This document shows positions 44,674 to 55,758 of a stretch of DNA of 64,000 nt, piece after piece. Below the pieces are notes generated by a model. It had not been told where the DNA came from and did no database searches. It saw nothing but the letters and a program-made list of their open reading frames with translations. Both the position numbers and the translations under genes were made by a program. The stretch lies in assembly GCA_034769895.1 (NCBI GenBank), contig CM068367.1, forward strand, positions 1,311,209,046-1,311,273,045. The letters are read 5' to 3'. The first letter of the stretch is position 1. Every line of letters begins with the position of its first letter. This DNA comes from Magicicada septendecula (lineage: Eukaryota; Arthropoda; Insecta; Hemiptera; Cicadidae).

Positions 44674-45449
44674 GAGGCACTCACATGGTTCGAATTCTCA
44701 TTTGAATTTAGTGACACAAGTTCATGCGCTCTGAGCTCAGTTAAAAGTTATCGAATTGCCTCATGCGTGGAATGTTCATACTTGCAGTACACTTGATCAA
44801 GTCAGTATGAAAACGGATCCCGTTAGCAAAGGTGTTGGTGTTGTGTGCGCATTAATAGCTGAAAACTTGATAGAGAAGATAAAATCTGCTATAGAAGACA
44901 AAAAGCAAGTGGTAATACTGCTCCAGTGGTGACCATGGATTCTTTAATTTTTTTTTTTAAATTCCTGGCAATAATGAGATCTCATATTCTTTATTTTCAT
45001 GAGGCACAAAATCCAAGTATGCCCACCTGCTTCACTATATCTTCCAGTGCATCTTGCACGCGATTTTTGTTTTTATTGTCTGAGAATATCGTATCCCATA
45101 AAATAGGATGAGATTGATATAAATTAACAAACATCACATTTTGGCGATCACATTATATCCTATAGCCTATACACTATAAACAAAGAAAGACTACAACACA
45201 AAATACATTAATTCATACAACTAGTTAACAACTCAACAGCGTACACTTCAAATGGGTTAAACAAAGAAAAACTTCAAAGTTGCCCATTCAAGTTCTCATC
45301 TCGCACTAGAAAATTTCTAGCACATTTGAATTCATTCAAATCCATTCGAGATGTGTGAGAGGGGGAGCACACGGTTAAAGTGTTTTCACACAGCTCAAGA
45401 CACACACAAGTCAATTCTTGAATGAGAACTCGTACTGTATGAACACCAC
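44674..45449. mobile_element. PIF/Harbinger-like non-autonomous element (776 bp)
   Basis: Flanked by TTAA on both sides (44670-44673, 45450-45453) with imperfect terminal inverted repeats sharing TCGA/GA-TTCTCATT (left GAGGCACTCACATGGTTCGA; right, inverted, GTGGTGTTCATACAGTACGA). It contains a MADF-domain fragment, typical of Harbinger accessory proteins. A TTAA duplication would also suit piggyBac; TAA/TTA suits Harbinger. Confidence 0.55.
45027..45143 (-). pseudogene. MADF-domain fragment
   Basis: Minus strand reads FVNLYQSHPILWD, TIFSDNKNKNRVQDALEDI and VKQ, ending at a potential donor site (CAG/GTGGGC). The LWD...NK..R..AL..I spacing is that of MADF (Myb/SANT-like) domains, DNA-binding partners of PIF/Harbinger transposases. 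Only one exon-like piece remains. Confidence 0.6.
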
Positions 45450-45453
45450 TTAA

Positions 45454-46311
45454 TTTCTAAACTTCATTTGTTATTCCTCATTTGGAGTAACTTAATTCCT
45501 AATATGTAACCTAATCCCATTTATATTCTTTCGTTGCATTATATATTCTAACTTAATATCACTATTTCTGAATTCTGTATGATTGAATCATTTCAATGAG
45601 ACATGCAATGACACGACCAAGAAATTTTATTTTCACAGCCTCTTGTAAATTTTACAGTCCTCTTATAAAAAAGCGTTGTTAGTAAAAATTTCAAAGACAC
45701 AAGTCTACAAGCAAATTAGAGAACTACAATTTTAGTTACAGTACTATATAACAAAGTAGACAGGTTTTATTATACCATCAATAAGTAAATGTTTCAGTAT
45801 ATCTGAAAGGAACATCAAAATGTTAAACTAGTTAAACTAAATCCTGAGTGCAATATTCTACCTATTTGAACTTTGTCTTGACAGATGGCAATTTGAAAAA
45901 AAAGTGATAAGCCTGTCATTTACCAGTATGTACTTTCTCTCATAGCTTCCCCAGTTTTTTTCACAAAGCAGAACAGATGTACTGTTATGGTTGGCAATGT
46001 ATCATTTTATAACACAAGTGAGAATGTTAACTACCGATTTGTAGTAACTTAGTTAACTGCATGCATTATCATCTCGTTTCCTGCTTGTCCTCCTTTACTT
46101 CTGTAGTAGAAGACTGAAATTCACCCATGGAGGCAGCAGAACTATTAATGAAAATCAACTCTATGGAAACCAAACTTGTTGACTATTTACCAAGCATCAC
46201 AGTACTCCTCAGTTAAATAATATAACCACCACATTTAAAGTGAACCAGAAACATGAAATATTCATTTTTCAAATTGGTGTATAAAATTTCATGCCAATTT
46301 CCCTGATCGTT
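45454..46311. other. Intronic sequence, nothing recognised
   Basis: AT-rich. No gene or element recognised on either strand. Confidence 0.5.
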
Positions 46312-46313
46312 TA

Positions 46314-46729
46314 TGAGGTTTGTACAAAAAGTATCTGACCTTGGGCTGGGGAAAAAGCTTCTATATCTGATTGATTACAATTCCTGATCCCCTTCAAAGT
46401 AGGCCCTTGTGATTCTACACACTTAGTCCAGTGGTCATTCCATTGTTGGGTGTCCTTCATCTTCAGGAACAGCCAGAAATCATAAGGAACCATGTCAGGA
46501 AAGTCTGGATCAGGTGTACTGAATGAGCTGGACCACTGTTATGATGGAGCTGCCAGTTCCTTGAGGCCACAACTCTGGTCTCTTGCGTCAAATTGGATCA
46601 CAAACATGATGGAGGACTTCTTGGTTATCCTCCCTTATTGATAGTCTGACCTTCTAGTGCATACTCATGATGTACTATACTCTGGTAGTAAAAAATGCAA
46701 CTGGTATCACCTTCACCTTGTATCGAACC
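46314..46729 (-). pseudogene. Mariner transposase, C-terminal part
   Basis: Minus-strand segment MVPYDFWLFLKMKDTQ, then WNDHWTKCVESQGPTLKGI, corresponds to the mariner block around the third catalytic Asp (SPDxxPxDFxLF) and the C-terminal W..C..SQG..F.G motif. Pro-Asp before MVPYDF is visible in context. Stops and frameshifts disrupt the rest. Confidence 0.7.
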
Positions 46730-47163
46730 TGTTAATACATTGTACCTTGTACTTGCTCACGCGCAATCAGCCCAGCGCACTTACGTCATCCGTCGCGGTG
46801 CAGACTAGTGGGCTCACCGCTGCGTTTAGTTAGTTATCACTCAACCTTTAAGCTGTGCGTTTGCACCCTTCCTTTCTCGCTAGCCACGGCAATCTAAATT
46901 TACTAATGTACTTCTTATTCGATCTCTTTTCAATGCTACACATTATGTAGCCTGGCAATCTACGCCACACTTTGTATTTTGGCTATGTGCGCTTGACGTA
47001 ATTGCGTGGGCCTGCGCTTCTGAATAATGCTCAAATAAACGTTACTTAAATCTGATTTTACAGTCCACTAATTCGTTCAAAACCATTTTTCTGACTCCCT
47101 ACCAGCATCATTCAGCTTGCTACACTAACTCAAGAAAAACTCGAGAGCGTTAAGCACGCAACA
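46730..47163 (+). mobile_element. BEL/Pao 5' LTR (434 bp)
   Basis: TGTTAATACATTG...GCAACA. It matches the 3' LTR over its full length with four differences that I count (under 1%). Preceded by GAACC, the 5-bp target duplication. Contains AATAAA near 47034. Confidence 0.92.
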
Positions 47164-48131
47164 TTTGGTCCTCCGAACCTGGATATTATTTTAGCCTTGC
47201 AGACAACATAACATTACACAAGCGACAACATTTTTGGCCCGAGGGACCGCACTTTCGCCCAGCGACAGCATTCTCGTCCACAGCGGCATGCATCATATGG
47301 TCCTCCGGGCCGGATATGTATTTCACGGACGTGACTAACTTCATGGACAATTCGTCTCATGGTTCAGGGCATTAAGCATTTCCTTTTTCTTCATGATTTA
47401 ATTCAACAACTCGTTAATTATCACCTACATTTGGAAATCGTATCACACGACTTGGGGACGTCATATCTCGCCAACCGGAACATTGGAATCATCATTGCTG
47501 CATATGAGCATCTAGCACGTGGCATTCGGCATGTGGGAAAATCCAGAGCAGCCTATCTAGACAGGATTCGATCGCATCGGACATCACCGGACAGGCAGCG
47601 ACCATGTCTACATCATCTATTCTTGGGTACCTGACACGACTACAAGGGTTCCGACAAGCTTTCGATGCCTTCTAGAACGTGCCGATAAGTACCATTTCAA
47701 CTGACTATGAACTCATGTTTTACATTAGTTTCAACTTGCATGATTCGCATATTTTTTCTCAATGCCATTAAAATAAACAAGGCAGTATTGAAATAATAAT
47801 ATAATTTTAATAATTTAAAATGTTTTTCAATAATTTGAATATGAACTTATAATTTCTTTGCGAACTCAACAAATATTTTCTTTAATTTTAAGTCGTACCT
47901 TTTCAAACAGCACTCACGTCATTAATGATTATACTGCTATATTGTTTGTACTGCCTAATTTAGAATTTATTATCACATAAAATTAGTTTAAGATGTGTTA
48001 AGTAAGTACTACCGTGTCGTTGCGTGACTTTATAATTTGGACTTCCTGCCTGGTCTTGCTCATCGCGTTGCATTAACTTGGCCTTTTTGTATTATCATTT
48101 AAATTTTTTCTTTTTTCTCTCATACCCAATC
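47164..48131 (+). other. BEL leader between LTR and gag
   Basis: Begins TTTGGTCCTCCGAACCTGG, a sequence style common right after BEL LTRs. No confident coding region before the gag ATG at 48132; an open frame at 47359-47634 has no recognisable domain. Confidence 0.55.
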
Positions 48132-48980
48132 ATGACGGATACGAAGGCGCTGATCAAGAAACGTGGCATGATCAAGGCCTCTATATCTCGCATAAATACA
48201 TACGCAGACAATTTCGATCATGATACGCATGACCATCATGCACTAAAAATAAAGCTTCGCCACCTTATGGAGCTATCAGCCAAATATGAGGAGATCCAAA
48301 CACAAATCGAGTCTGAGGACTCCGATTTTGCTTCCGCGAGTGATAGGGTTCAGACCGAAGATGACTTATGCAGCATAGAATGCAAGCTGCAAAATTTAAT
48401 AGACCATGCCGAGGAGATGAGGAGGAAGGCAGCAAGTCCATCCGAAGTAGTCACATTCAGCACGCCTCCCATTCAGTTGCAACCGATTAAGCTACCCTGT
48501 TTCGCAGGTGATATAATTGAGTGGCAACATTTTTACAACATATTTTTGGAGTTAGTTCATGTCCGAACGGACCTGACTGGCATCCAAAAACTACACTATT
48601 TGCACTTATCATTAAAAGACGAGGCGCTGAATGTCATAAAATCGCTCCCTACCACGCACGAAAATTACACGGTGGCCATTGATTTGTTAAAGGCCCGCTA
48701 TGACAGTAAATTAATTGTTACCACTTATCATGCAGCAAACGTCCTGGGCATGAGGCACATTCAACGTGAGTCCGTTCTCAGCATTTCTAAATTTATAGAT
48801 GAGCTCACCGCCAATATAAATGCGCTGAACTCATTGAAACTTTCAGTAAATACGTTTGAGCTTATTTTTGTGCATTTTCTCGCCCAAACACTTGACGAGC
48901 ATACGTGCAGGTTGTGGAAGGAAACTTTAGGCGAAAAACAGCTTCCGATTTACGATAATTTTATTAAGTTGTTAAATTGA
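48132..48980 (+). pseudogene. BEL/Pao Gag N-terminal region, ends at a premature TGA
   Basis: Start placed at the ATG reading MTDTKALIKKRGMIKASISR, as is usual for BEL Gag, rather than at an upstream ATG preceded by a hydrophobic stretch. Contains an N-terminal helical segment (KYEEIQTQIES), then the DUF1759-type core: LPCFAGDIIEWQHFYNIFLE, SLKDEALNVIKSLPTT, LLKARYD. The TGA at 48978 falls inside the domain; the same frame continues open to 49442 with the zinc-knuckle part, so a single nonsense codon separates the two. Confidence 0.85.
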
Positions 48981-49442
48981 AGACGTCAGCTGTTACAAAC
49001 CATAAATGCACCGACTGGTTCGTCTGGCGTCAGACAGGTTAGCGATAATGCTTCTTATCGCAAATCAACTAAACGCGCGGAGTTCACTGGGTCACTAGTG
49101 CACACTCAAACAAACAATAAATTTTGTCAGCTGTGTCGTGGTAATCACAAACTGCTTGAACGCACGCAATTTATAGCCCTACAACCTATGCAACGTAGAG
49201 AAGTGTTAATAAATAATAAACTCTGCCTGAATTGTACACGGTCGGGCCATGACAGCTCGCGTTGCCCTTCTAAATTTTCATGCAAGGCATGCTCGAAAAG
49301 GCACCACACCATGCTCCATGCTTCGATAAATCAGTCGAACAGGAACAATAAGCAATGTTCTTTGAAGCTACAGACGAATAAATCAATTTTATTGTCTACC
49401 GCCGTATGCACTACTACCGATCATGCCGGTAAAGGCGCCCGG
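48981..49442 (+). pseudogene. BEL Gag zinc-knuckle region
   Basis: Continues the gag frame after the TGA. Contains FCQLCRGNHKLLE, LCLNCTRSGHDSSRC and CKACSKRHHTMLH, the three Cys/His clusters typical of BEL/Pao polyproteins ahead of protease. It ends with TAA at 49443, and the protease continues in another frame. Confidence 0.8.
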
Positions 49443-50035
49443 TAAGAGTCCTGCTGGATTCAGGGTCGCAAGCCAATTTTTGTACTATGGGTTTCGCCCG
49501 CCGCATGGGCCTAAAACTAAACAAATCCGAGCTGCCTATCACGGGCATAAATAACTCATCATGTCAGGCCAATTTTAGCACACGCGTGCGCTTAAACTCA
49601 CGCTATAAGGACTTCACTTTAAATGTCCACTGCGCTGTTTTGCCCAGAATCACAAATAATCTTCCATCAGAATCCTTTGACATCGCATCGTTGAAAATTC
49701 CAAAGGGGATATTTTTAGCTGACCCACAATTTAATAATTCATCACAAATTGACATATTACTTGGGGCACAGTACTTTTTGCAGCTAATTGAGCCGACTAA
49801 ATTTGTTCCAAGTCCGCATTTTCCGACAATCCAGGAAACTAAGCTAGGGTTTATACTCGCCGGGAATCTACCCTTCAACGTAGATATGACTAAACCGGTC
49901 TCCTCGTTCATGGCTCATGACGACATTAATGCTACTCGCATTAATTACCGCGCGCCAACCGCCAATCGCCAACCGCGTCTCGGAGATACAGCAGCTCTCT
50001 GCAAAGGGCAATTGGTATCATGTCGCCTCGCATGA
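49443..50035 (+). pseudogene. BEL aspartic protease and RT-deletion junction
   Basis: VLLDSGSQANF at 49448 carries the DSGS protease motif; the segment continues to ILLGAQYFLQLIEPTK and LGFILAGNLPFN, the DUF1758-type end. At about 49930-49960 the sequence jumps, in another frame, to EIQQLSAKGNWYHVASHDNP then ADILSRG, the extreme end of BEL RNase H. The whole reverse transcriptase is therefore absent. Confidence 0.8.
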
Positions 50036-50901
50036 CAATCCTGCGGACATCCTATCCCGCGGCTGTTAATCCCGTTTGTTACACGGCCACCAGCAACGGT
50101 GGCATGGTGCCTTACTGGTTCAAGCCAACTTTTAAGTCAATTACCCGCTCCCAGAGTCACTCCCTCCAAGCCATTTTCACAATGCGCCGTCGACTACGCC
50201 GGTCCTATGTTTCTACGTCAGGGCGGGCAGCGGTCCAAATCATTTACAAACTCTTTCAGCAGGACAAATTTCAAAGGGCCGCACAAGACTTCGCCAGTCC
50301 ACGCGGAATTAAGTGGTCGTTCATACCTCCCTCAGCGCCCCATTTCGGTGGTCTGTGGGAGAGCGGCGTCAAGAGCGTTAAGTTCCATTTGCGGCGCATT
50401 ATAGGCAATACGCCCCTGAACTTCGAAGAGTTCTCCACTGTCTTGACCCAGGTTGAAGCTTGTTTGAATTCGCGTCCCTTGTTCTCCATGTCAAATGATG
50501 TTGGGGATCCCGAGCCTTTGACTCCAGCTCATTTTTTGGTTTGCTCCCCCCTTACCGCGCTCCCGGAACCCGATTACTCGGATACAAATATGGGTCGCTT
50601 GGGGAGATGGCAGCTTTTGCAAGGTTTTACTCGTTCTATTTGGAAGAGTTGGTCTAGAGACTATCTGCACCAGCTGCAGCAGAGAAATAAGTGGAAAGGG
50701 CATTCCAAAAATTTATCTATAGGACAGTTAGTCCTTATCTTAGATGACAATACTCCACCATTGCTGTGGAAACGTGGTATTGTCACTCAGACTTACCTAG
50801 GGCAGGATTCGTTGGTACGTGTCGTGGACGTCCGGACTGCTAACGGCATTCTGCATAGACCTATTCATAAGCTGTGCCCACTTCCGGTGGCATCAGACTG
50901 A
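50036..50901 (+). pseudogene. BEL integrase, middle deleted
   Basis: Frame 50099: RVTPSKPFSQCAVDYAGPMF holds the first catalytic Asp. It then passes directly to GTNFKG-like sequence and, in the frame from 50020, APHFGGLWESGVKSVK with the catalytic Glu, VEACLNSRPL, LTPAHFL and the C-terminal W.KG..V...DDN.PPL.W..G.V block. The zinc domain and second Asp are missing. It ends at TGA 50899. Confidence 0.82.
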
Positions 50902-51145
50902 TTGACATCTCGGTGCTTCATGCCCGGACATTGCCGGTCGAGCACATGCTCTACCATCCACATTTTACTAAGTACAATGTTGCTTATGTAACTTATGTTA
51001 TGTTACTTACGTAATGTGTACCTATTTATGCACTTGTATTTATTTGTATCATTTAATGTACGGTATGTTGCGGTGCATTGGTGAACACTTAAACGTTTCT
51101 CTTCTTCTTAGTGTGATGTCAATTATGGTGTACTGTGTGGTGCAG

Positions 51146-51415
51146 TGTATATTATTATACTAAATTTTTTGGGTATCTCTATTGTATATTATTATAGCAA
51201 TTTTTTGTGGTATATTTTTATTGTATATTATTATACTAAATTTTTTGGGTATTTCTATTGTATATTATTATACTAAATTTTTTGGGTATTTCTATTGTAT
51301 ATTATTATAGAAATTTTTTGTGGTATATTTTTTTATTGTATATTATTATCGAGATTTTTGTGGTATATTTCTATTGTATATTATCATAGTGAATTTTTCA
51401 GGTATATTGCCTTGT
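51146..51415 (+). repeat. 37-41-bp minisatellite in the BEL 3' noncoding region
   Basis: Seven units starting TGTATATTATTAT at 51146, 51183, 51222, 51259, 51296, 51337 and 51375, each followed by a T-rich TTTTTTG(T/G)G block. Confidence 0.85.
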
Positions 51416-51790
51416 ATTATTGTGTAATACTGCTTATTATACGCTAAGTGTCACGCTGTCATTTTTAAATTTGTTGGATTTCTCTAATGATTATGCAATG
51501 CCACCTACGATGTCCTTATTGCCATGTATTATTGTTATTATTCTTATTATGTCTTATCGCATATTCAAGCCTTTGGACTATTGTTACATATTATTTATTG
51601 AGCATTGATTAATAATGTATTTACACTTGTTTATATTATATTTGTATTTTTGCCAATATTCATGTACCATGTATTGTCGCATCTCTTAGATGTGTAACTT
51701 ATTCATGTATACTTGTATGTTTTAAATAACTTGTTCTCTTTTTTTTACTGCAAACTATGTCAAAATCGCCCGATTTTGAGGCGGGCAGTA

Positions 51791-52224
51791 TGTTAATACA
51801 TTGTACCTTGTACTTGCTCACGCGCAATCAGCCCAGTGCACTTACGTCATCCGTCGTGGTGCAGACTAGTGGGCTCACCGCTGCGTTTAGTTAGTTATCA
51901 CTCAACCTTTAAGCTGTGCGTTTGCACCCTTCCTTTCTCGCTAGCCACGGCAATCTAAATTTACTAATGTACTTCTTATTCGATCTCTTTTCAATGCTAC
52001 ACATTATGTAGCCTGGCAATCTACGCCACACTTTGTATTTTGGCTATGTGCGCCTGACGTAATTGCGTGGGCCTGCGCTTCTGAATAATGCTCAAATAAA
52101 CGTTACTTAAATCTGATTTTACAGTCCACTAATTCGTTCAAAACCATTTTTCTGACTCCCTACCAGCATCATTCAGCTTGCTACACTAACTCAAGAAAAA
52201 CTCGAGAGCGTTAAGCACGCATCA
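51791..52224 (+). mobile_element. BEL/Pao 3' LTR (434 bp)
   Basis: Preceded by the purine-rich TTTTGAGGCGGGCAGTA, typical of BEL plus-strand priming sites. Ends GCATCA and is followed by the target repeat GAACC. Confidence 0.92.
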
Positions 52225-52229
52225 GAACC

Positions 52230-52770
52230 TGTCAAGCTTTTTTGGCCATTGGGTGTTTCCATTGTGTCAACTGGACCTTAGTTTCCAGATCATACCTACA
52301 CACCCACGTCTTGCCACCAGTGACCACCATCTTCAGAAACTCAGGAGCTTTGTTGGCACACTGCAGCCACTCTGTGCAAATCTGAGGATTACCAAATCCT
52401 CATTCAGAATGATGTCTGCAGAACCAATGCTAATCCATCACTAATTTCCCAGAATGTCAAACGATGGTCCTCCATGACCATTGTCTACACTTTTTCAATA
52501 ATGGCAGCATTTTGGATTGTTAATGGTTTTCCAAACCACTAGTCACTCTCCGCGAAAAAGCAGCCATCTTTGACATGGCTGTATCACAGCTTAATTTGGG
52601 TAAACACATCAATACCAAAAGCCTGCTGAAACTTTTGGATGGTTTCTGCTTGGGTATCCCCTAGTTTCTGACGGAACTTGATGCAGTGGCATCTCTCCAA
52701 GCGTTCAATTATTGTAAAGAAAGTGTGAATGCGACAAACACGTTTTGGTAGTTACTGACGCAACAGGTGA
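52230..52770 (-). pseudogene. Mariner transposase, N-terminal part
   Basis: Minus strand at about 52590-52710 reads CIKFRQKLGDTQAETIQKFQ then QAFG, the first helix-turn-helix of mariner transposases (VIKF..K.G....ET...L..AFG). Downstream VFTQIKL follows and the frame then breaks. Confidence 0.7.
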
Positions 52771-52896
52771 CACTACAGGGAAACAAATATTGTGTATGTG
52801 CACTAAAGTCCTTTCTACTTGTATCCATTGGTGACATTTCTAGATCATCACTAGTTACTGTGGAAAAAGTCAGATACTTTTTGTACAGACCTCGTA

Positions 52897-53740
52897 TTTT
52901 AGCATGGATATTTCGTATTTTGTTATCTTTGATAAATAAATAAGTAAAAATATAAAATATATAACAAAAAGAATTGAAAAACAAATTATAGTAAGTAGAT
53001 TGCTATAAAAAGACCAACAGACTATAGGCTATTGTGATAAGTAATAACAAAACATGAATGCAGGACAGGACCTTGCAATTCTTCCACAATTCAACAATAT
53101 TGTTTGATGTATAAAATTCAATTACCTACTACAAACTGAAATTCTTAAACCGTTTCTTCTCCTGGTTAGATGGTACTGATGTGATTATTCAGAATCTCTA
53201 CACAGCCACAGATTCAAGCGGCTGGCCCTATCTTTATATAATTAATTTATAACATTGTAAGTGTTAAAATAATTGTATAAAAAAAAGAGAAGAATTTACA
53301 CCCCGTTTATTGCGATATTTATACGACTTACCAACTTACCTTTATACAGAAGATTCCCAAAGTCCACGGGCCGCCACTACATTTTTAGGAGTAAATGTAG
53401 AAACAATTTCACTCTCCCCACAGAAGTAATTTAGTAAATAATACAAAATTCCCTTATAGAAAAACTCCCTTATAGACGAACTTATCGATAAAGAGATTAG
53501 GTTATGGGTATTGTGGCATATTAATTAACTAACACATTATTATTACACAATCATGTTTTATTTAGATAAAAAAACAATTACTAATTTCTTTTTTACTGTT
53601 GTCAAGTCAAAATTACAAGACAAAGAAAATTTATAAGATAAAAATTATAACACATAAAAATTTCTAAGATAAAAAGTTATATATGCAAATCAGTACTTTC
53701 CTCTGTTTCTCTTTCTCCCATCCCCCTTTTCTCTCACACG

Positions 53741-53772
<32 letters not shown>

Positions 53773-55082
53773 CGATTTACCCCCCTTTTTTGAGATCACA
53801 TCATTTTAATATTGTTTATGTTTTAAAATCATTTTGCAAATAAACAAACTTTAATTAAATTTGATTAATTTTTTGGCCTATTATTTTGTTACTTATCTGG
53901 CACGTGGTCCCAGTTGTTGCACAACACTTCACAGTTCACTTTCCAATCACCAAAGACAAAAAAATTGTTCTAACCATCTATATTTATATCTCTGTTGTTT
54001 TATTGCCTTTTAATTTAACAGTTTATCACTTTCAACATTGAAGAAACAATTCGGTAGGCCTACTGTAAATGCCCGTGGGCACTAAAAGAACACGTGTGTC
54101 CAGTATGCTGGATGACTGGAGACTGGGGTGAGTGTAGCTAGTATAGTTACACTAATTCCGTTTTTACTGTGCCTTTGAAACGGGTTCCAGGCGGATTTCC
54201 ACTTAAGTCCCTTCATAGTCTGTAAATTGCGTTTTACTTTTTCTCCCCACTTTGCTGGTAGACTGACTGTGTCGTTGGAAACACATGCCATTTGTATGAT
54301 TCACTGGTTAACAACAGAATCACTTGTTACCTTATTTGGGCATCGCCTGCCCCCACCTCTACAATCCTGACCATACCCGTTTCATTACAATAAAACATTA
54401 ACTTGTTACATAATTTTGTTACCCAAATTTTGTCCCGTTACAACATCATAAGCTAATGTCTACATACAATATTTTTATTTCTTGTAATCACAAGAATTAG
54501 TAACAAAATATTTTTCTAATGCAAAAGTATTTACATAAACTGAATTTTTATTTTTATTTCATATTTCAATACTACACATACTATAACACTTGATTGGCCA
54601 ACAGAGTACCTATGAAGACTAATCTTTCACTGCAAAAGAGAGATCAACTATGGGTTCTATTCAGGATGTGATCAAATTTATCAAAATTTATTTGCAAAAC
54701 TAATTTAGCAATAGTTAAACAATGTAAAAGTTATTTTGTATCTTCTTCTTTTAACTCTTCCATGATTAGGGGGTTTAGGTGATATCACTTGTTTTGATAG
54801 ATTTCTCATATACATGAACCATATTTTTCATGGTCATCTACTGATTATCTTTCTTCAAAAAATGATAACTTTTGTCACATAATCTGCTTCTTGCAGTTTA
54901 TACATTCCGTGTATAAAAACATACCTACATAATGTCACATATATTACTTCCTAATTTTGAACTGTCTTGTAAAAAGAAAGTGGTTTGTGTTTTAATAATA
55001 ACTTGTAACTCCTAATATTCTACTGGAATGTAATACATTGTTAAATTTTGTAAGGTAAAAAACAATAGAATCATATTTTTTA
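52897..55082. other. Intronic sequence, no gene recognised
   Basis: AT-rich; holds a (CT)n tract at about 53741-53766. No other feature recognised. Confidence 0.5.
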
Positions 55083-55603
55083 AATATCGCTATTACATTA
55101 ACGACACGGAACACTAGGTTTTTTTTTATAAGTAAAAGCATAAAGTTTTACGTTATAGCCTGAACTGGTTTTCCCCTTTAAAAGGCTTCTTCAGAGGCTG
55201 GTCCTGGTAGCGCTGTCCGTCTTGTTGTGGGTGACGGAATCGAATTTCAAAAGATCGATGCTGTGTGTGTGGGGTGAGATATGTTCGAATAATGTGTGCG
55301 ATTTGAATTGTGTCTGTTCGTTTAGGATGTCGTTTTTATTTTTCGAACATATTTCGAACATATCTCACCCCACACACACAGCATCGATCTTTCAAAATTC
55401 GATTCCGTCACCCACAACAAGACGGACAGCGCTACCAGCGACAGCCTCTGAAGAAGCCTTTTAAAGGAGAAAACCGGTTCAGGCTATAAGGTAAAACTTT
55501 ATGCTTTTACTTATAAAAAAACCTAGTGTTCCGAGTCGTTAATGTAATAGTGATATTTAGTTAAGTAACGGACACGTCATGGACAACGAAATCCAAGAAT
55601 CAT
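55083..55603 (+). repeat. Large foldback element with hammerhead-like cores
   Basis: Arms of more than 200 bp are inverted copies (left 55083-55303, right about 55345-55565), including AACACTAGGTTTTTTTTTAT, ATAAAGTTTTAC and TGTGTGGGGTGAGATATGTT. Only the right side has a further tail (TTAGTTAAGTAACGGACACG...AATCCAAG) to about 55603. It is related to 36205-36335 and 39595-39745. The architecture matches Penelope-type foldback ends. Confidence 0.82.
55441..55487 (+). ncRNA. Hammerhead-ribozyme-like motif, type I layout
   Basis: Stem I: AGCCT (55443-55447) pairs perfectly with AGGCT (55481-55485). Core CTGAAGA at 55448-55454, one extra A, stem II GCC.../GG(A) around an A/T loop, then GAA (55469-55471) and stem III AACC/GGTT (55472-55479), with C17 at 55480 as the predicted cleavage base. 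All invariant core bases (C3 U4 G5 A6, G8 A9, G12 A13 A14, A15.1-U16.1, H17) are present. Oddities: the unpaired base before stem II and a mutated closing base of stem II. An inverted copy lies at about 55155-55201. Confidence 0.6.
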
Positions 55604-55623
55604 ATTTTTTTTAATGTCCTTAC

Positions 55624-55758
55624 CCAGCAAATATTGCTCCCAGGTTAGATAGGAACCATTCAGGTGAATTGAACCCAACAATACCAACTCCATGATATTT
55701 TTCCAATCCTAAGTGTAGAAAGGCTTTCGCTACTGTCCTAACTGACTTTTCATATTCC
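55624..55758 (-). pseudogene. ACSBG-like pseudogene, exon B
   Basis: 135-nt exon with acceptor CAG and donor GTAAGG, open throughout. It encodes EYEKSVRTVAKAFLHLGLEK and GVGIVGFNSPEWFLSNLGAI, the FNSPEWF block diagnostic of bubblegum-type acyl-CoA synthetases. It joins exon C in phase 2 through an 11.3-kb intron that holds the Harbinger, mariner/BEL and foldback insertions. Confidence 0.9.

Larger units (their letters stand above)
46730..52224 (+). mobile_element. BEL/Pao retrotransposon, internally deleted (about 5.5 kb)
   Basis: Two 434-bp LTRs flank gag, a zinc-knuckle region, an aspartic protease and the distal part of integrase. GAACC at 46725-46729 and 52225-52229 is the target duplication, inside a mariner. 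RT and nearly all of RNase H are missing, and integrase lost its middle. It is a non-autonomous deletion derivative that either transposed with helper enzymes or was deleted after insertion; low LTR divergence argues the insertion is young. Confidence 0.92.
46314..52894 (-). mobile_element. Mariner-like element split by a BEL/Pao insertion
   Basis: Terminal inverted repeats of the type (T/C)GAGGT(T/C)TGTACAAAAAG + TATCTGAC occupy 46314-46340 and 52868-52894, each next to TA (46312-46313 and 52895-52896). Without the BEL element and one target repeat the mariner is about 1081 bp, slightly short of the usual 1.2-1.3 kb. The transposase lies on the minus strand and is fragmentary. Confidence 0.85.

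Noticed and set aside
44926..45111. Plus-strand 61-codon frame at 44.9 kb
   Set aside because: The minus strand carries the MADF fragment here; the plus frame has no domain and half of it is a poly-T tract.
53700..53780. CT-rich block as promoter element
   Set aside because: Simple (CT)n microsatellite with no gene start nearby.
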